A stretch of DNA of 64,000 nt, taken from assembly GCF_050030965.1 (NCBI RefSeq), contig NZ_CP188297.1:124001-188000 (forward strand), written 5' to 3'. Shown in pieces: positions 34,376 through 42,611 of the stretch. Position 1 is the stretch's first letter, and each line of letters begins with the position of its first letter. This DNA comes from Glutamicibacter sp002979865. GTDB lineage: Bacteria; Actinomycetota; Actinomycetes; Actinomycetales; Micrococcaceae. Both the position numbers and the translations under genes were made by a program. The notes under the pieces are model-generated. The model was given only the letters and a program-made list of their open reading frames with translations, was not told where the DNA came from and made no database searches.

Positions 34376-35383
34376 CTAGGCGGTCAGCCCGAACCCGCCA
34401 ACCATCTGCATGAACTCGCCTTCGGAGATGATGCTGACCCGCTGGCCCTTTTCGCGCAGCCGGAGTACGTGCTTGGCCTTGTTGGTCAGCCGCCCGTTGG
34501 CCAGATCCTCCGGGACGAAGCCGTCTCCGACGACCAGCGCCGTGGTGGCGCGGGTGACCCGCGAGGCGGTCTGCGCGCCGTGTTCGGCGGCCAGTTCCTT
34601 GGCCTTGGGGCGCGGCATGGACAGGTTGCCGGTGAACACCATGATCTGGCCGAACAGCGGATGGCTGGGATCCGCGTTGTCGCTCGGCTTCGGGTTCGGC
34701 CCTTCCTGCGGCCAGTTGTTGAAGGAATCCTGCGGCGGCAACGGGTTGCCTGCAGCCAGCCAGCCTTGGGCGTCGCGGGTGGCGCGGGACAGTTCGTGGC
34801 CTGGCTGCCACGGCTGGGTCAGGCTCAGCCGGACGCCATAGTGGTCTGCCGTCTCCAACACGGACTGCTGTCCGCTGCGCCCGGCGATATCGATCATTGC
34901 CCAGGCACAGGCCACAGCGTCAGCCAGGGCCTCGTGGTGGTTTTCGATAGGGTGTCCCGCTTCTTCGGCAACGAACGGCAGCGAGTAGCTGGGCAGATCG
35001 TAGGCCTTGCGGGAGAGCTTGACGGTGCACAGGTGCGCAATTTCCGGTACCGGCAGTTCGCCGGCTTCGCACGCCGCGCGGATCACTCCGGAATCGAACG
35101 AAGAATTGTGGGCCACCAGCACGTCGGATCCGATGAATTCCAGCAGTTCCGGAATCCTGTCGGTCACCCGTGGCGCGGCGCTCACCATGTCGGGGGTGAT
35201 GTGGTGGATCGAGACGTTGCGCGGGTCGAAGTGGTCGAAGCCTGCCGGCGGCTGCATGAGCCACTGTTCGGTTTCGACGATTTGCCCGGAGCGTACCTTG
35301 ACCAGGCCCACCGAACAGGCGGAGCCGATAAAACCGTTTGCTGTCTCAAAATCTACTGCTGTGAAGTCCAATGCCACGCCCAA
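34376..35383 (-). CDS. DnaQ-like 3'-5' exonuclease with C-terminal BRCT domain
   Basis: Residues ~6-170 form a DEDDh exonuclease: 'AVDFETANG' (Exo I), 'LVAHNSSFDSGVI' (Exo II) and 'HHEALADAVACAWAM' (Exo III). After a ~50-residue linker, residues ~245-330 form a BRCT domain ('LFGQIMVFTGNLSMPRPKAK', 'TTALVVGD'). This exonuclease-BRCT pairing is common in Actinobacteria and resembles stand-alone epsilon-like proteins used in DNA repair. The first codon is TTG 35383; GTG 35377 is equally possible. Confidence 0.85.
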   Translation of the reverse strand: MGVALDFTAVDFETANGFIGSACSVGLVKVRSGQIVETEQWLMQPPAGFDHFDPRNVSIHHITPDMVSAAPRVTDRIPELLEFIGSDVLVAHNSSFDSGVIRAACEAGELPVPEIAHLCTVKLSRKAYDLPSYSLPFVAEEAGHPIENHHEALADAVACAWAMIDIAGRSGQQSVLETADHYGVRLSLTQPWQPGHELSRATRDAQGWLAAGNPLPPQDSFNNWPQEGPNPKPSDNADPSHPLFGQIMVFTGNLSMPRPKAKELAAEHGAQTASRVTRATTALVVGDGFVPEDLANGRLTNKAKHVLRLREKGQRVSIISEGEFMQMVGGFGLTA

Positions 35384-35604
35384 TAGCTTACTCGCTTAAT
35401 CGCTGGCACCGGCATGCGTGACATTCGCGCACCGTGCACCGCGCGGTGACCGCCGGGCGATAACGTGCCAATAATTCGCTGCAACCCGATTTTGACCTGT
35501 ATCGATCAAGTTATCGGCGGCCTGGCTGGCTTGGGCGCAAGGCAGGGCATCTCACAATCATCAGCCGGCCGCATTGAGCGAGTCGAACCCTGCACGCAGG
35601 GAAC

Positions 35605-36102
35605 TCAGTGCCCGAACAGCTCCTCGTAATGCTCACTGAGCGCCGGATAGTAATCGGCCTCGAAGTCCACGCTGTCGGCATCGGCTCCGTTCACCACGGC
35701 TGCCAGGCGGTCCAGGTAGTAGTCCCAGCCCGGCCCGACGGAGCCGGCGAGCTGCGGGTCAAGGCCCGGCATCCGGAAGACCAGGGAACTGCCCTCGCCG
35801 CAGGACTGCACCGCGAGCTCCAGCCGCCAGGCCGAGGGGCCTGTTCCAAGTTGCACCTGCAGGTGGTGCATGCGCGGATCGCAACGCAGGATTTCGACTC
35901 GTTCGGTGGGTGAACCGTCCTCGAGCAGCATCACTACGTCCACCGCGCCGCGCTCCGGGTCCCCGTGCCATGGGCCATACCAGAGCGCCAAGCACTGGGA
36001 GTCAGCCAGATAGCGCCAGATCCTGCTCGGGGATTGGGTGAACTCGCGGCGCAATTCCAGCGCTCCGTCTGCGGTTCGAATTCCGGTCGGCGAGGCGCTC
36101 AT
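35605..36102 (-). CDS. SRPBCC/AHSA1-like domain protein
   Basis: This 165-residue protein starts at ATG 36102, behind AGGAGA. 'LELRREFTQSPSRIWRYLAD' and 'CLALWYGPWHGDPERG' match activator-of-Hsp90-like START/SRPBCC proteins, which have a deep hydrophobic pocket. 'GPGWDYYLDRLAAVV' is the usual C-terminal helix. The ligand is unknown. The 221-bp gap downstream (35384-35604) holds no recognisable gene. Confidence 0.75.
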   Translation of the reverse strand: MSASPTGIRTADGALELRREFTQSPSRIWRYLADSQCLALWYGPWHGDPERGAVDVVMLLEDGSPTERVEILRCDPRMHHLQVQLGTGPSAWRLELAVQSCGEGSSLVFRMPGLDPQLAGSVGPGWDYYLDRLAAVVNGADADSVDFEADYYPALSEHYEELFGH

Positions 36103-36224
36103 GATTTCTCTCCTGGGTTGCTCCCCTGCCGCCGCGGCACGGGCGGCTCCAGCGCCTTCACCGGCAGTCATTGAAGAATAGCAAATCGCGGTCCCGGGCC
36201 GCTGGGCGCCTTCTTGCAAAAGCA

Positions 36225-36265
36225 GGCACCGGTTCCCTTCCCCCAAGGGAAAGGGAACCGGTGCC
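36225..36265 (-). terminator. Terminator of the GntR/ABC operon
   Basis: GGCACCGGTTCCCTT and AAGGGAACCGGTGCC form a perfect 15-bp stem, followed on the minus strand by TGCTTTTGC, 27 bases after the permease stop. Confidence 0.85.
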
Positions 36266-36291
36266 CATATGCCCTGCATTTCGGACCCGGG

Positions 36292-36987
36292 CTAGGCGGT
36301 TGCCTTGCGCAAGGTGAGATAGGATCCTCCTGCCATCAGCAGGGCCACCAGGCCGCCCCACAGCGTGATCCCCGCGGCGGTCCAGGTCAAGGCCCAGCTC
36401 CAGAACTGGTCCCAGTAATTGCCGAAGGTGAACAGGGCGATGATTCCCAGCACCACCACACCCAGCAGAGTGAAGAAAACCACCATGCCCGTGGTGCGCC
36501 ACCTCATGTAGATGGTCGCTATCAGGAAGCCGACCATGAACAGCAGCACCATCAGCACGAAGTAGAACAGGATCTGGACCAGCCAGTTGTTATCCGCAAT
36601 CCATTGCAGGGCGAAGAACTGGCCGCCCATGCCCCAACCACCGGTGGCGACTTCCAGCAATCCAATCAGGTAGTAGAACACCGACAGAACCAGTGCGCAG
36701 ACGGAGAACAGTGCCACGGTTCCCAGATAGAAGGTACGCCGCGAAATGCTCATGGCCATGGAGAACGGGAAAGTCAGCGTCAGCGCCTGGATACCCAGGG
36801 CCAAGAAGTACCACATCGGCGCTTGGGCGCCACCGCTGTACAGCCCTTCGTCGCTGCCGTTGCGCCGGACCAGCCACCAGATGGCCAGTGTGAAGAGGAA
36901 CGATCCACCCAGGATTATCAGCGGGATTCCAATGAAAGTGGCTTTGTTGATCAGTTGCATGCGGGCGACTTTGATGATGCGGTTCAT
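36292..36987 (-). CDS. ABC transporter membrane subunit, YtrA-operon type
   Basis: The 231-residue protein has six or so hydrophobic segments (near 15-37, 58-80, 90-112, 128-152, 160-185 and 198-222) and no other domain. It overlaps the ATPase gene by four bases (ATGA), so it is the partner permease. Together with the upstream GntR gene, this is the Ytr-like arrangement that often responds to envelope stress or antibiotics. Substrate is unknown. Confidence 0.75.
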   Translation of the reverse strand: MNRIIKVARMQLINKATFIGIPLIILGGSFLFTLAIWWLVRRNGSDEGLYSGGAQAPMWYFLALGIQALTLTFPFSMAMSISRRTFYLGTVALFSVCALVLSVFYYLIGLLEVATGGWGMGGQFFALQWIADNNWLVQILFYFVLMVLLFMVGFLIATIYMRWRTTGMVVFFTLLGVVVLGIIALFTFGNYWDQFWSWALTWTAAGITLWGGLVALLMAGGSYLTLRKATA

Positions 36988-37901
36988 TTTCTTGCCTCCG
37001 TCCGTTCGTCGATCCCTGTTTCGGTGGTGCTGCTCAAGGCGCTGCGGACTACCAGTTGCTGCAGCGACACCGGACTCAGGTCCAGGCCCATGAGCTTCGC
37101 TTGTTCGCGCTGCTCCGAATCCAGCTTGGCCTTGATGGTGACGCTGGCCAGGGCGCCGAGTGCATCACGATGGATTACCTGCGCGGAGCCGATGAATTCC
37201 TGGACCTTGGCGTCCTCGCCAGTCACCGTTACCGCGGTGCCGCGCAGCTCTTCGGCATCCGAGTCGATGACGATTCGCCCCTTGTCGATCACGATGACGT
37301 GCTCGAGCAGGTTGGCGACTTCATCGATCAGGTGGCTGGAGAGCACGATGGTGCGTGGATATTCCGCGAAGTCTTCGACGAGGCGGTCATAGAAGATCTG
37401 CCGCGCTACCGCGTCCAGGCCGAGGTAGGGTTCATCGAAGAACGTGATGTCAGCCCGCGAGGCCATGCCGATGATCACGCCCACCGCGGACAGCTGCCCG
37501 CGGGAGAGCTTCTTGATCCTGCGCCTGGTCGGCAGTGCGAACGCCTCGACGAGATCCTGGGCCAGTTCCTCATCCCAGTTCTCGAAGAACAGGGCTGCGG
37601 ATTTGAAAGCCTGGTGGACCTTGAAGTCATCGGGGTACTTCTGGGATTCGCGGATGAAGCAGATGCGCGAGAGCGTCGGATCATGCTCGAAGGGGGCGTG
37701 GCCGAAGATTTCGGCGGTGCCTTGGTCCGCATAGTTCTGCCCGGTCAGGATGGACATGAGCGTGGTCTTGCCGGCCCCGTTTCGTCCAAGCAGCCCGTAG
37801 ATACGGTCGGGTTCCAGTTCCAGGCTGACGTTGTCGAGCGCTCGCACGTCCTTGTAGGTCTTACTCAGCTCGCGTGTGGCGATTGCTGTCGTTCGTGGCA
37901 T
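36984..37901 (-). CDS. ABC transporter ATP-binding protein
   Basis: The 305 residues contain Walker A 'GLLGRNGAGKTTLMSILTGQ', a signature reading 'KKLSRGQLSAVGVIIGMA' (SRGQ in place of SGGQ), and Walker B 'DITFFDEPYLGLDAVARQIF'. A ~75-residue C-terminal extension follows. This type of ATPase powers small Ytr-like exporters. It lies 29 bases after the GntR regulator and overlaps the permease start. Confidence 0.85.
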   Translation of the reverse strand: MPRTTAIATRELSKTYKDVRALDNVSLELEPDRIYGLLGRNGAGKTTLMSILTGQNYADQGTAEIFGHAPFEHDPTLSRICFIRESQKYPDDFKVHQAFKSAALFFENWDEELAQDLVEAFALPTRRRIKKLSRGQLSAVGVIIGMASRADITFFDEPYLGLDAVARQIFYDRLVEDFAEYPRTIVLSSHLIDEVANLLEHVIVIDKGRIVIDSDAEELRGTAVTVTGEDAKVQEFIGSAQVIHRDALGALASVTIKAKLDSEQREQAKLMGLDLSPVSLQQLVVRSALSSTTETGIDERTEARK

Positions 37902-37930
37902 GTCGTTCCTCCCTGCCTAGTAGAGATGTT

Positions 37931-38290
37931 TCAAGAATCCGAACCGGTCTTGATCATGGCGACCAGCTCATCCAGGCCAATGCCCAGCTTGGAGGCTTCT
38001 GCGGTCAATGGGGTGATGAATTGCTGTTGGAATTTCTCGCGGCGCTGTTCTCGCAGCCGCCGCGGTGCACCTTCGGTGACGAACATGCCGATCCCCCGCT
38101 TCTTGTAGAGCAGTCCATCTTCCACGAGCCGGTTGATTCCCTTGGCTGCTGTGGCCGGATTGATCCGGTAGAACGCTGCGAATTCATTGGTTGATGGAAC
38201 TTGCGCTTCTTCTGCAAGAACACCAGAGATGATGTCGTTCTCAATCAGCTCAGCAATCTGCAAGAAGATCGGTTTTGAATCATCAATCAT
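37931..38290 (-). CDS. GntR family regulator, YtrA subfamily
   Basis: This 119-residue GntR protein has the winged helix ('IFLQIAELIENDIISGVL', 'QVPSTNEFAAFYRINPATAA', 'LLYKKRGIGMFV') and only a ~45-residue tail, the YtrA pattern of a short C-terminal dimerisation region. It heads the operon with the ABC ATPase and permease and probably represses it. A palindromic operator lies at 38334-38355. Confidence 0.9.
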   Translation of the reverse strand: MIDDSKPIFLQIAELIENDIISGVLAEEAQVPSTNEFAAFYRINPATAAKGINRLVEDGLLYKKRGIGMFVTEGAPRRLREQRREKFQQQFITPLTAEASKLGIGLDELVAMIKTGSDS

Positions 38291-38333
38291 GCTGGCTCCT
38301 CTCCGTGCTCATTTCCACTAGGTGAGTTAGTGG

Positions 38334-38355
38334 GTTAGTTACTCATGTAACTAAC
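38334..38355. promoter_or_regulatory. Perfect palindromic operator of the YtrA-type regulator
   Basis: GTTAGTTAC-TCAT-GTAACTAAC is a perfect 9-4-9 inverted repeat 44 bases upstream of the regulator start codon. The symmetric GT...AC ends fit GntR/YtrA sites. Confidence 0.75.
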
Positions 38356-38673
38356 CATAGAACCTAGTTCGGTTCTGTGCAATAGCGGGGCGGCAAAATA
38401 TCCACGGAAAATCCGGTACCCCAAACTGTCCGCCTCGCTATCTATGCTGGGAACTGTCGACGGGGCTGCCTGGAACGGGCACCGGCGATGGTGCGTTCAC
38501 CGTGGTGAGCACGGAAATGGAGCTGCAGACCGAGACAACGCATGGCGCAACCCGAAACCGGGAAGGGCTGGCGATGGCTACGAATAATTTGCAGTATCTG
38601 GCCCAGGAAAATAGTGATCGCACGCTGGGCAATGACCGCAATCCACGGATTGCAGGCCTTTATGGGAGGGACC
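38356..38673. other. About 320 bp leader/intergenic region before the HNH-type gene
   Basis: This divergent region carries no convincing gene. Frames on both strands lack domains. It contains the likely promoter of the HNH-type gene and ends with GGGAGGG as its ribosome site. Confidence 0.4.
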
Positions 38674-39801
38674 ATGCAAGAACTTTTCAATCGCCTTGAG
38701 GCTCCGGATCCGCTTCTCGGAGCATTGGATCGCCAGATCCTGCTCGGGCTGTACAAGGTGCTTTTCCCCGAATCCACCGGTGAAGAAATGGCCCGCGCTA
38801 CCCGGCGCGAGCTGATCGCCAGAATCCAGGACTCGCGCGCTGGCACCATGCAGCGTCCCGGCCGCAATATCCTGGACTACCCCTTGCGCCGCCCGAACCA
38901 AGCGGCATTGAATCGCGCACTGCTCACCGGCACGAAGGGCCAGCCGGTATATTGGTGCCGCCAGGCAAATGCACTGGCTTCCGCGGCGGCCCTGGGGCAG
39001 GAGAACGAGTCATTCCGCTGGAATTTGGAGGAACCCCTGCGGGCAGGCGATCTCGTCCTGACGGCATTGGAGGGCACTCCAGCGTTGATTGCCAGCCTTG
39101 AAATCACCGAAGCCGATGAGGCGGAGCGGCTCACCTTCACCAATTTGGCGACCTTCACCGACCCGATCTCCGTGGCTGAGCTCGAGTCCATGATCGGCGC
39201 AGAACTTCCAGGACGCTCGCAGTATTTGGCAGATTCCCTTGCCCAGAAGCTTCTGGGCAGCATCGGGGATCTTCTCGAACGCCCCCGCCCGATATTCGTC
39301 ACCGCCGGACCTTGCACTCCCTCGCAGCCTGCGAAGGCCAATGAGGTGCTGGGCGTTGTGGCCATCCTCCAGAAGGCTTCACCGTATGAACCGCTTGCTT
39401 GCGAAATCTGCGATCGGGATATTTCTGCCAGACCCGAGGTCCATCTGCCGCAGAGCCATCACAACGGCCTGCGTTGGGAGATCCAGGACCATGCCGATGA
39501 GGTGGTGCTGCTTTGCCGTGGCTGCCACGACATGGCCCACCAGCCAACCCTGGAACAGCTCCGGAAGTTCGCGAAGCCTGCCTGCCCGGAATGCGGGGAA
39601 CGCAATCCGCTGAAGATCATCTGGGGAATGCCAAGCTTCATGCCCAATGACGACGAGTACGTCACCGCTGGCTGCATGATGCCTGTGGGGCCTCCCGCAC
39701 AGTGGCAGTGCCGCGCATGCGAAACCCAATACCTGGTGACCGAGTTCGACGAGCGGCCCTACCTGGCCCTGGCACGGTCCGGCGAGAACTTCCCGCACTA
39801 G
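38674..39801 (+). CDS. Uncharacterised protein with HNH-like zinc site and C-terminal zinc ribbon
   Basis: I choose ATG 38674 because GGGAGGG sits eight bases upstream; the frame is open further left. The first ~235 of 375 residues show no known domain. Residues ~243-290 look like an HNH nuclease module: C243-E-I-C246, 'HLPQSHHNGLRWE' and 'LCRGCHDMAH' with C281/C284. A second zinc-ribbon-like segment follows ('CPECGE', 'IIWGMPS', 'GCMMPVG', 'WQCRACE'). An HNH module would suggest DNA or RNA cleavage, but the central His pair is not in the canonical HHI-P context. The protein is probably cytoplasmic. No partner gene is adjacent. Confidence 0.6.
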   Translation: MQELFNRLEAPDPLLGALDRQILLGLYKVLFPESTGEEMARATRRELIARIQDSRAGTMQRPGRNILDYPLRRPNQAALNRALLTGTKGQPVYWCRQANALASAAALGQENESFRWNLEEPLRAGDLVLTALEGTPALIASLEITEADEAERLTFTNLATFTDPISVAELESMIGAELPGRSQYLADSLAQKLLGSIGDLLERPRPIFVTAGPCTPSQPAKANEVLGVVAILQKASPYEPLACEICDRDISARPEVHLPQSHHNGLRWEIQDHADEVVLLCRGCHDMAHQPTLEQLRKFAKPACPECGERNPLKIIWGMPSFMPNDDEYVTAGCMMPVGPPAQWQCRACETQYLVTEFDERPYLALARSGENFPH

Positions 39802-39807
39802 CGCAAA

Positions 39808-39843
39808 AACGCCAGCAAATCCGTTTCAGGATTTGCTGGCGTT
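39808..39843. terminator. Bidirectional terminator between the HNH-type gene and rdgB
   Basis: AACGCCAGCAAATCC and GGATTTGCTGGCGTT form a perfect 15-bp stem. T-rich sequence follows on both sides. Confidence 0.85.
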
Positions 39844-39867
39844 CTTGTTCTATCCGGGATTTGGAGG

Positions 39868-40500
39868 CTACTTGGCCAAGGCCTTGGTGACCTCATCGAT
39901 GATGCTGGGCAGCAACGCGGCGAAGGCGCGAGCCCGGTGCGAGATCGCGTTCTTCTCCTCCGGAGTGTGCTGGGCCATGGACTTGCCGGCACCGGCCGGT
40001 TCGAAGATCGGATCATAGCCGAACCCATGCTCGCCGGCACGCTCGGTGCGCAGCACGCCCTCGACCTTGCCCAGTTCCACGTGCTCGGCACCCTCTGGGG
40101 TAGCCAGTGCCGCGGCGCAGACGAACTGCGCTGCGCGGTGCTCGGCTGCAATATCGCCGAGCTGGCCGAGCAGCAGATCGATATTCGCTTCGTCATTGCC
40201 GTGCACCCCGGACCAGCGCGCCGAGAAGATTCCCGGCGCTCCCCCGAGCACATCCACGCTCAAGCCGGAATCATCGGCCAGCGCCACCAGGCCGGTGGAT
40301 GCCGAGATCTCGCGAGCCTTTTTCAGCGCATTGCCCTGGAAGGTGACCTGGTCTTCAACCGGATCGGCAGCCCCAGCGGTGGCGGCGTCGATGACCTGGC
40401 TGTCAACATCCAAGCCCGGCACCTGCCCGCGCAGCAATTCGCGCAATTCGCGCAGCTTGCCCTGGTTGCGCGAGGCAAGCACCAGTACCGGCTTGCTCAT
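39868..40500 (-). CDS. rdgB: XTP/dITP diphosphatase (RdgB/HAM1)
   Basis: The 210-residue protein hydrolyses XTP, dITP and ITP to monophosphates and so prevents their incorporation into DNA. 'LVLASRNQGKLRELRELL' at the N-terminus is the substrate-binding signature, and 'LVALADDSGLSVDVLGGAPG' contains the catalytic acidic pair. 'FGYDPIFEP' matches the third conserved segment. It overlaps rph by four bases (ATGA), the standard actinobacterial pairing. Confidence 0.95.
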   Translation of the reverse strand: MSKPVLVLASRNQGKLRELRELLRGQVPGLDVDSQVIDAATAGAADPVEDQVTFQGNALKKAREISASTGLVALADDSGLSVDVLGGAPGIFSARWSGVHGNDEANIDLLLGQLGDIAAEHRAAQFVCAAALATPEGAEHVELGKVEGVLRTERAGEHGFGYDPIFEPAGAGKSMAQHTPEEKNAISHRARAFAALLPSIIDEVTKALAK

Positions 40501-41231
40501 TTGGTGCTGCTCAGGGTTTCACGCTGGATCTCGGCCAGCTCGTTGGTTCCGCCAAGGGCCAGGTCCAGCAGGGCATCCAGCTCCTCGCGCTTGAATGGAA
40601 CCCCTTCGGCGGTGCCCTGGACCTCGACGAAGTCGCCGGATCCGGTGACCACGACGTTCATGTCGGTCTCGGCGCGAACATCTTCCTCGTAGGGCAGGTC
40701 CAGCATCGGGGTGCCATCGATGATGCCCACCGAGATCGCGGCGACCGAGTCGGTGAGCACCTTGGCGTTGGCCTTCACGATGCCCTGCGAACGGGCCCAG
40801 GAAATTGCTTCTGCCAGTGCCACGTAGGCACCGGTGATGGCGGCAGTGCGGGTGCCGCCGTCGGCCTGCAGGACGTCGCAGTCCAGCACGATGGTGTTTT
40901 CGCCCAGGGCCTTGGTGTCCACGACGGCACGCAGCGAGCGGCCGATCAGGCGGGAAATCTCATGGGTGCGGCCCGAGAGCTTGCCCCGGACCGATTCGCG
41001 GGAGTTGCGGGTGTTGGTAGCACGTGGGAGCATCGCGTATTCAGCGGTGACCCAGCCGGTGCCTTCGCCCTTGAGCCAGCGTGGCACGCCCTCGGTGAAG
41101 GACGCGGTGCACAGCACGCGGGTGTCGCCGAATTCGATCAGCGCCGAGCCTTCGGCCTGAGCGGACCAGCCACGGGTGATGGTAATGTCTCGAAGTTGCG
41201 CGGCTCCTCGGCCGTCAGCGCGTAAAGTCAT
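40497..41231 (-). CDS. rph: Ribonuclease PH
   Basis: This 244-residue phosphorolytic 3'-5' exoribonuclease trims tRNA 3' ends. Clear family stretches are 'GSALIEFGDTRVLCTASF', 'RATNTRNSRESVRGKLSG', 'LIGRSLRAVVDTKALGENTI' (phosphate site) and 'DCDVLQADGGTRTAAITGAY'. Length is normal. It is the first gene of the rph-rdgB unit, and 89 bp separate it from the upstream cysteine-rich regulator gene. Confidence 0.95.
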   Translation of the reverse strand: MTLRADGRGAAQLRDITITRGWSAQAEGSALIEFGDTRVLCTASFTEGVPRWLKGEGTGWVTAEYAMLPRATNTRNSRESVRGKLSGRTHEISRLIGRSLRAVVDTKALGENTIVLDCDVLQADGGTRTAAITGAYVALAEAISWARSQGIVKANAKVLTDSVAAISVGIIDGTPMLDLPYEEDVRAETDMNVVVTGSGDFVEVQGTAEGVPFKREELDALLDLALGGTNELAEIQRETLSSTK

Positions 41232-41320
41232 GCTTCCATCCTAACCACGCGCACCGCTCGATCTGTACGGGTGAACCCGCGAGTTACGGTGAAATGCACC
41301 TCGTGGCGTATCCTTGGCAA

Positions 41321-41977
41321 CTATTGAGGATGCACCACAACGCAGCATCGCCCCGGACGCGGGCTCAGCTCGGCCCGGCTGCAATCCAACTGGCACCCCT
41401 CCAAGACGCCTGAAACCAGTTCATAGTTCATGGAGCAGACCAGTTCGGTCTGCTGCTGCGCGACCAGATGGAAGGGGCAGTTCCCCATGGAGATCTCTCC
41501 TCGCTCGTCTGTTTCAGGCGCATAGCCCAGCTCGTCCAGCGACGGCACGAGCCCGTCACCGGCCTGCCCCAGGTTCTGCCCCTCGCCACGTGCCGCCTGA
41601 CGCAGCGCCTGGAGCACAGCCCCCGAGGCATCGGCACTGGCCGCGTTCGCCAGCAAGCTGCCCAAGAGGCGGTAATTGCGCGCTGGCAAGCTCACGGATA
41701 CTTCCTCTTGGGCGAGCGCGTAAAGTTTCGCGGTGCGCCCGGCCCCCGGCCCGTTTTTGCCTTCCGGCCGTGCGAAAGTCACCGCCAGCAATCCTGCGCT
41801 TGCCAGCCGGTCCAGATGGTAGGCGGCCAGGGTCCGGCTGATTCCTGCGGCCTTGGATGCCGCGTCGCGTCCTGCCGGTTGCGGACTTTGCGAAATGAAT
41901 TCGAACAGTCGCCGCCGAACCGGATCGTTGAGCGATTTGAGGACCGCATCTTGCTGCAAGCTCAGTTTTGTCGACAT
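41321..41977 (-). CDS. SufR-like winged-helix regulator with C-terminal cysteine cluster
   Basis: The 218-residue protein has an ArsR-like winged helix (about 12-90; 'RRRLFEFISQSPQPAGRDA', 'ISRTLAAYHLDRLASAGLL') and a long helical middle. C167, C181, C195, C199, C211 and C212 lie in the C-terminal third. C167-X13-C181-X13-C195-X15-C211 closely resembles the C-X12-C-X13-C-X14-C of SufR, which binds a [4Fe-4S] or [2Fe-2S] cluster. A redox- or iron-sensing repressor is inferred. No suf genes are nearby. It is divergent from a DoxX-like gene, with a CCAGAATTC inverted repeat between them. Confidence 0.7.
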   Translation of the reverse strand: MSTKLSLQQDAVLKSLNDPVRRRLFEFISQSPQPAGRDAASKAAGISRTLAAYHLDRLASAGLLAVTFARPEGKNGPGAGRTAKLYALAQEEVSVSLPARNYRLLGSLLANAASADASGAVLQALRQAARGEGQNLGQAGDGLVPSLDELGYAPETDERGEISMGNCPFHLVAQQQTELVCSMNYELVSGVLEGCQLDCSRAELSPRPGRCCVVVHPQ

Positions 41978-41978
41978 G

Positions 41979-42033
41979 CCAGAATTCTATCAACAATGGA
42001 TCTTGACAAATAGGCCCGAGAGGCGAATTCTGG
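41979..42033. promoter_or_regulatory. Inverted repeat CCAGAATTC...GAATTCTGG in the divergent promoter
   Basis: CCAGAATTC (41979-41987) and GAATTCTGG (42025-42033) are perfect complements 37 bases apart, flanking a TTGACA -35 element (42003-42008). The arrangement would allow one regulator to control both divergent genes. Confidence 0.6.
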
Positions 42034-42065
42034 GTATACGTTCAAACCTTTGGAGGGTGATCGCC

Positions 42066-42530
42066 ATGAGCGCCTCATGGAGCGAGAAGCATCCGGTCTC
42101 GCACATACGGGCAACAACAGCTGCACGAGTCAACACCGACCCGTCGTTGAGCGCATTCTGGATCCTGCGCATTGGATTTGTCGTCCTGCCCCTGCTGATG
42201 GGACTGGACAAGTTCGCGAACGTCATGACCTACTGGCCGGAATACCTGGCCCCGTGGATCATTGCCATCGTGCCGTTCTCCGCGCAAACCGCCATGCATT
42301 TCGTTGGCGTGGTGGAACTGGTTGCCGCCGCATCGATGATCATCAAGCCGCGCTACGCGAGCTATGTGCTGTCACTGTGGCTGCTGGGCATCATCGTCAA
42401 TCTGGTCTCGATGGGCATCTTCCTCGATGTCGCCCTGCGCGACGTGGGACTGCTGGTCGCCGCATTGGCCCTGACCCGACTGGCCAGCAAATACGACAAG
42501 CCCTGGGGCGCCAAGCACGGCGCCGGCTAG
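42066..42530 (+). CDS. DoxX-like membrane protein
   Basis: The start is ATG 42066 with GGAGGG nine bases upstream; the frame is open further left into the divergent gene. The 154-residue product has a ~30-residue hydrophilic N-terminus followed by four predicted helices (near 28-47, 60-82, 88-108 and 112-135), like DoxX/TQO-small-subunit proteins. Those proteins are linked to redox processes and oxidative stress. The pairing with a SufR-like regulator fits a redox response. No catalytic motif is visible. Confidence 0.65.
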   Translation: MSASWSEKHPVSHIRATTAARVNTDPSLSAFWILRIGFVVLPLLMGLDKFANVMTYWPEYLAPWIIAIVPFSAQTAMHFVGVVELVAAASMIIKPRYASYVLSLWLLGIIVNLVSMGIFLDVALRDVGLLVAALALTRLASKYDKPWGAKHGAG

Positions 42531-42547
42531 GCTGCTTCCGGGAACGC

Positions 42548-42595
42548 GAAAAGCACCGGCGCAGAGGATATTTCTTCCTGTCCGCCAGTGCTTTT
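42548..42595. terminator. Bidirectional terminator between the DoxX-like and MBL genes
   Basis: GAAAAGCACCGGCGCAGAGGA pairs imperfectly with the 3' arm ending in AGTGCTTTTT. It separates convergent genes. Confidence 0.75.
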
Positions 42596-42611
42596 TCCCG
42601 GTTCCGCGTGC

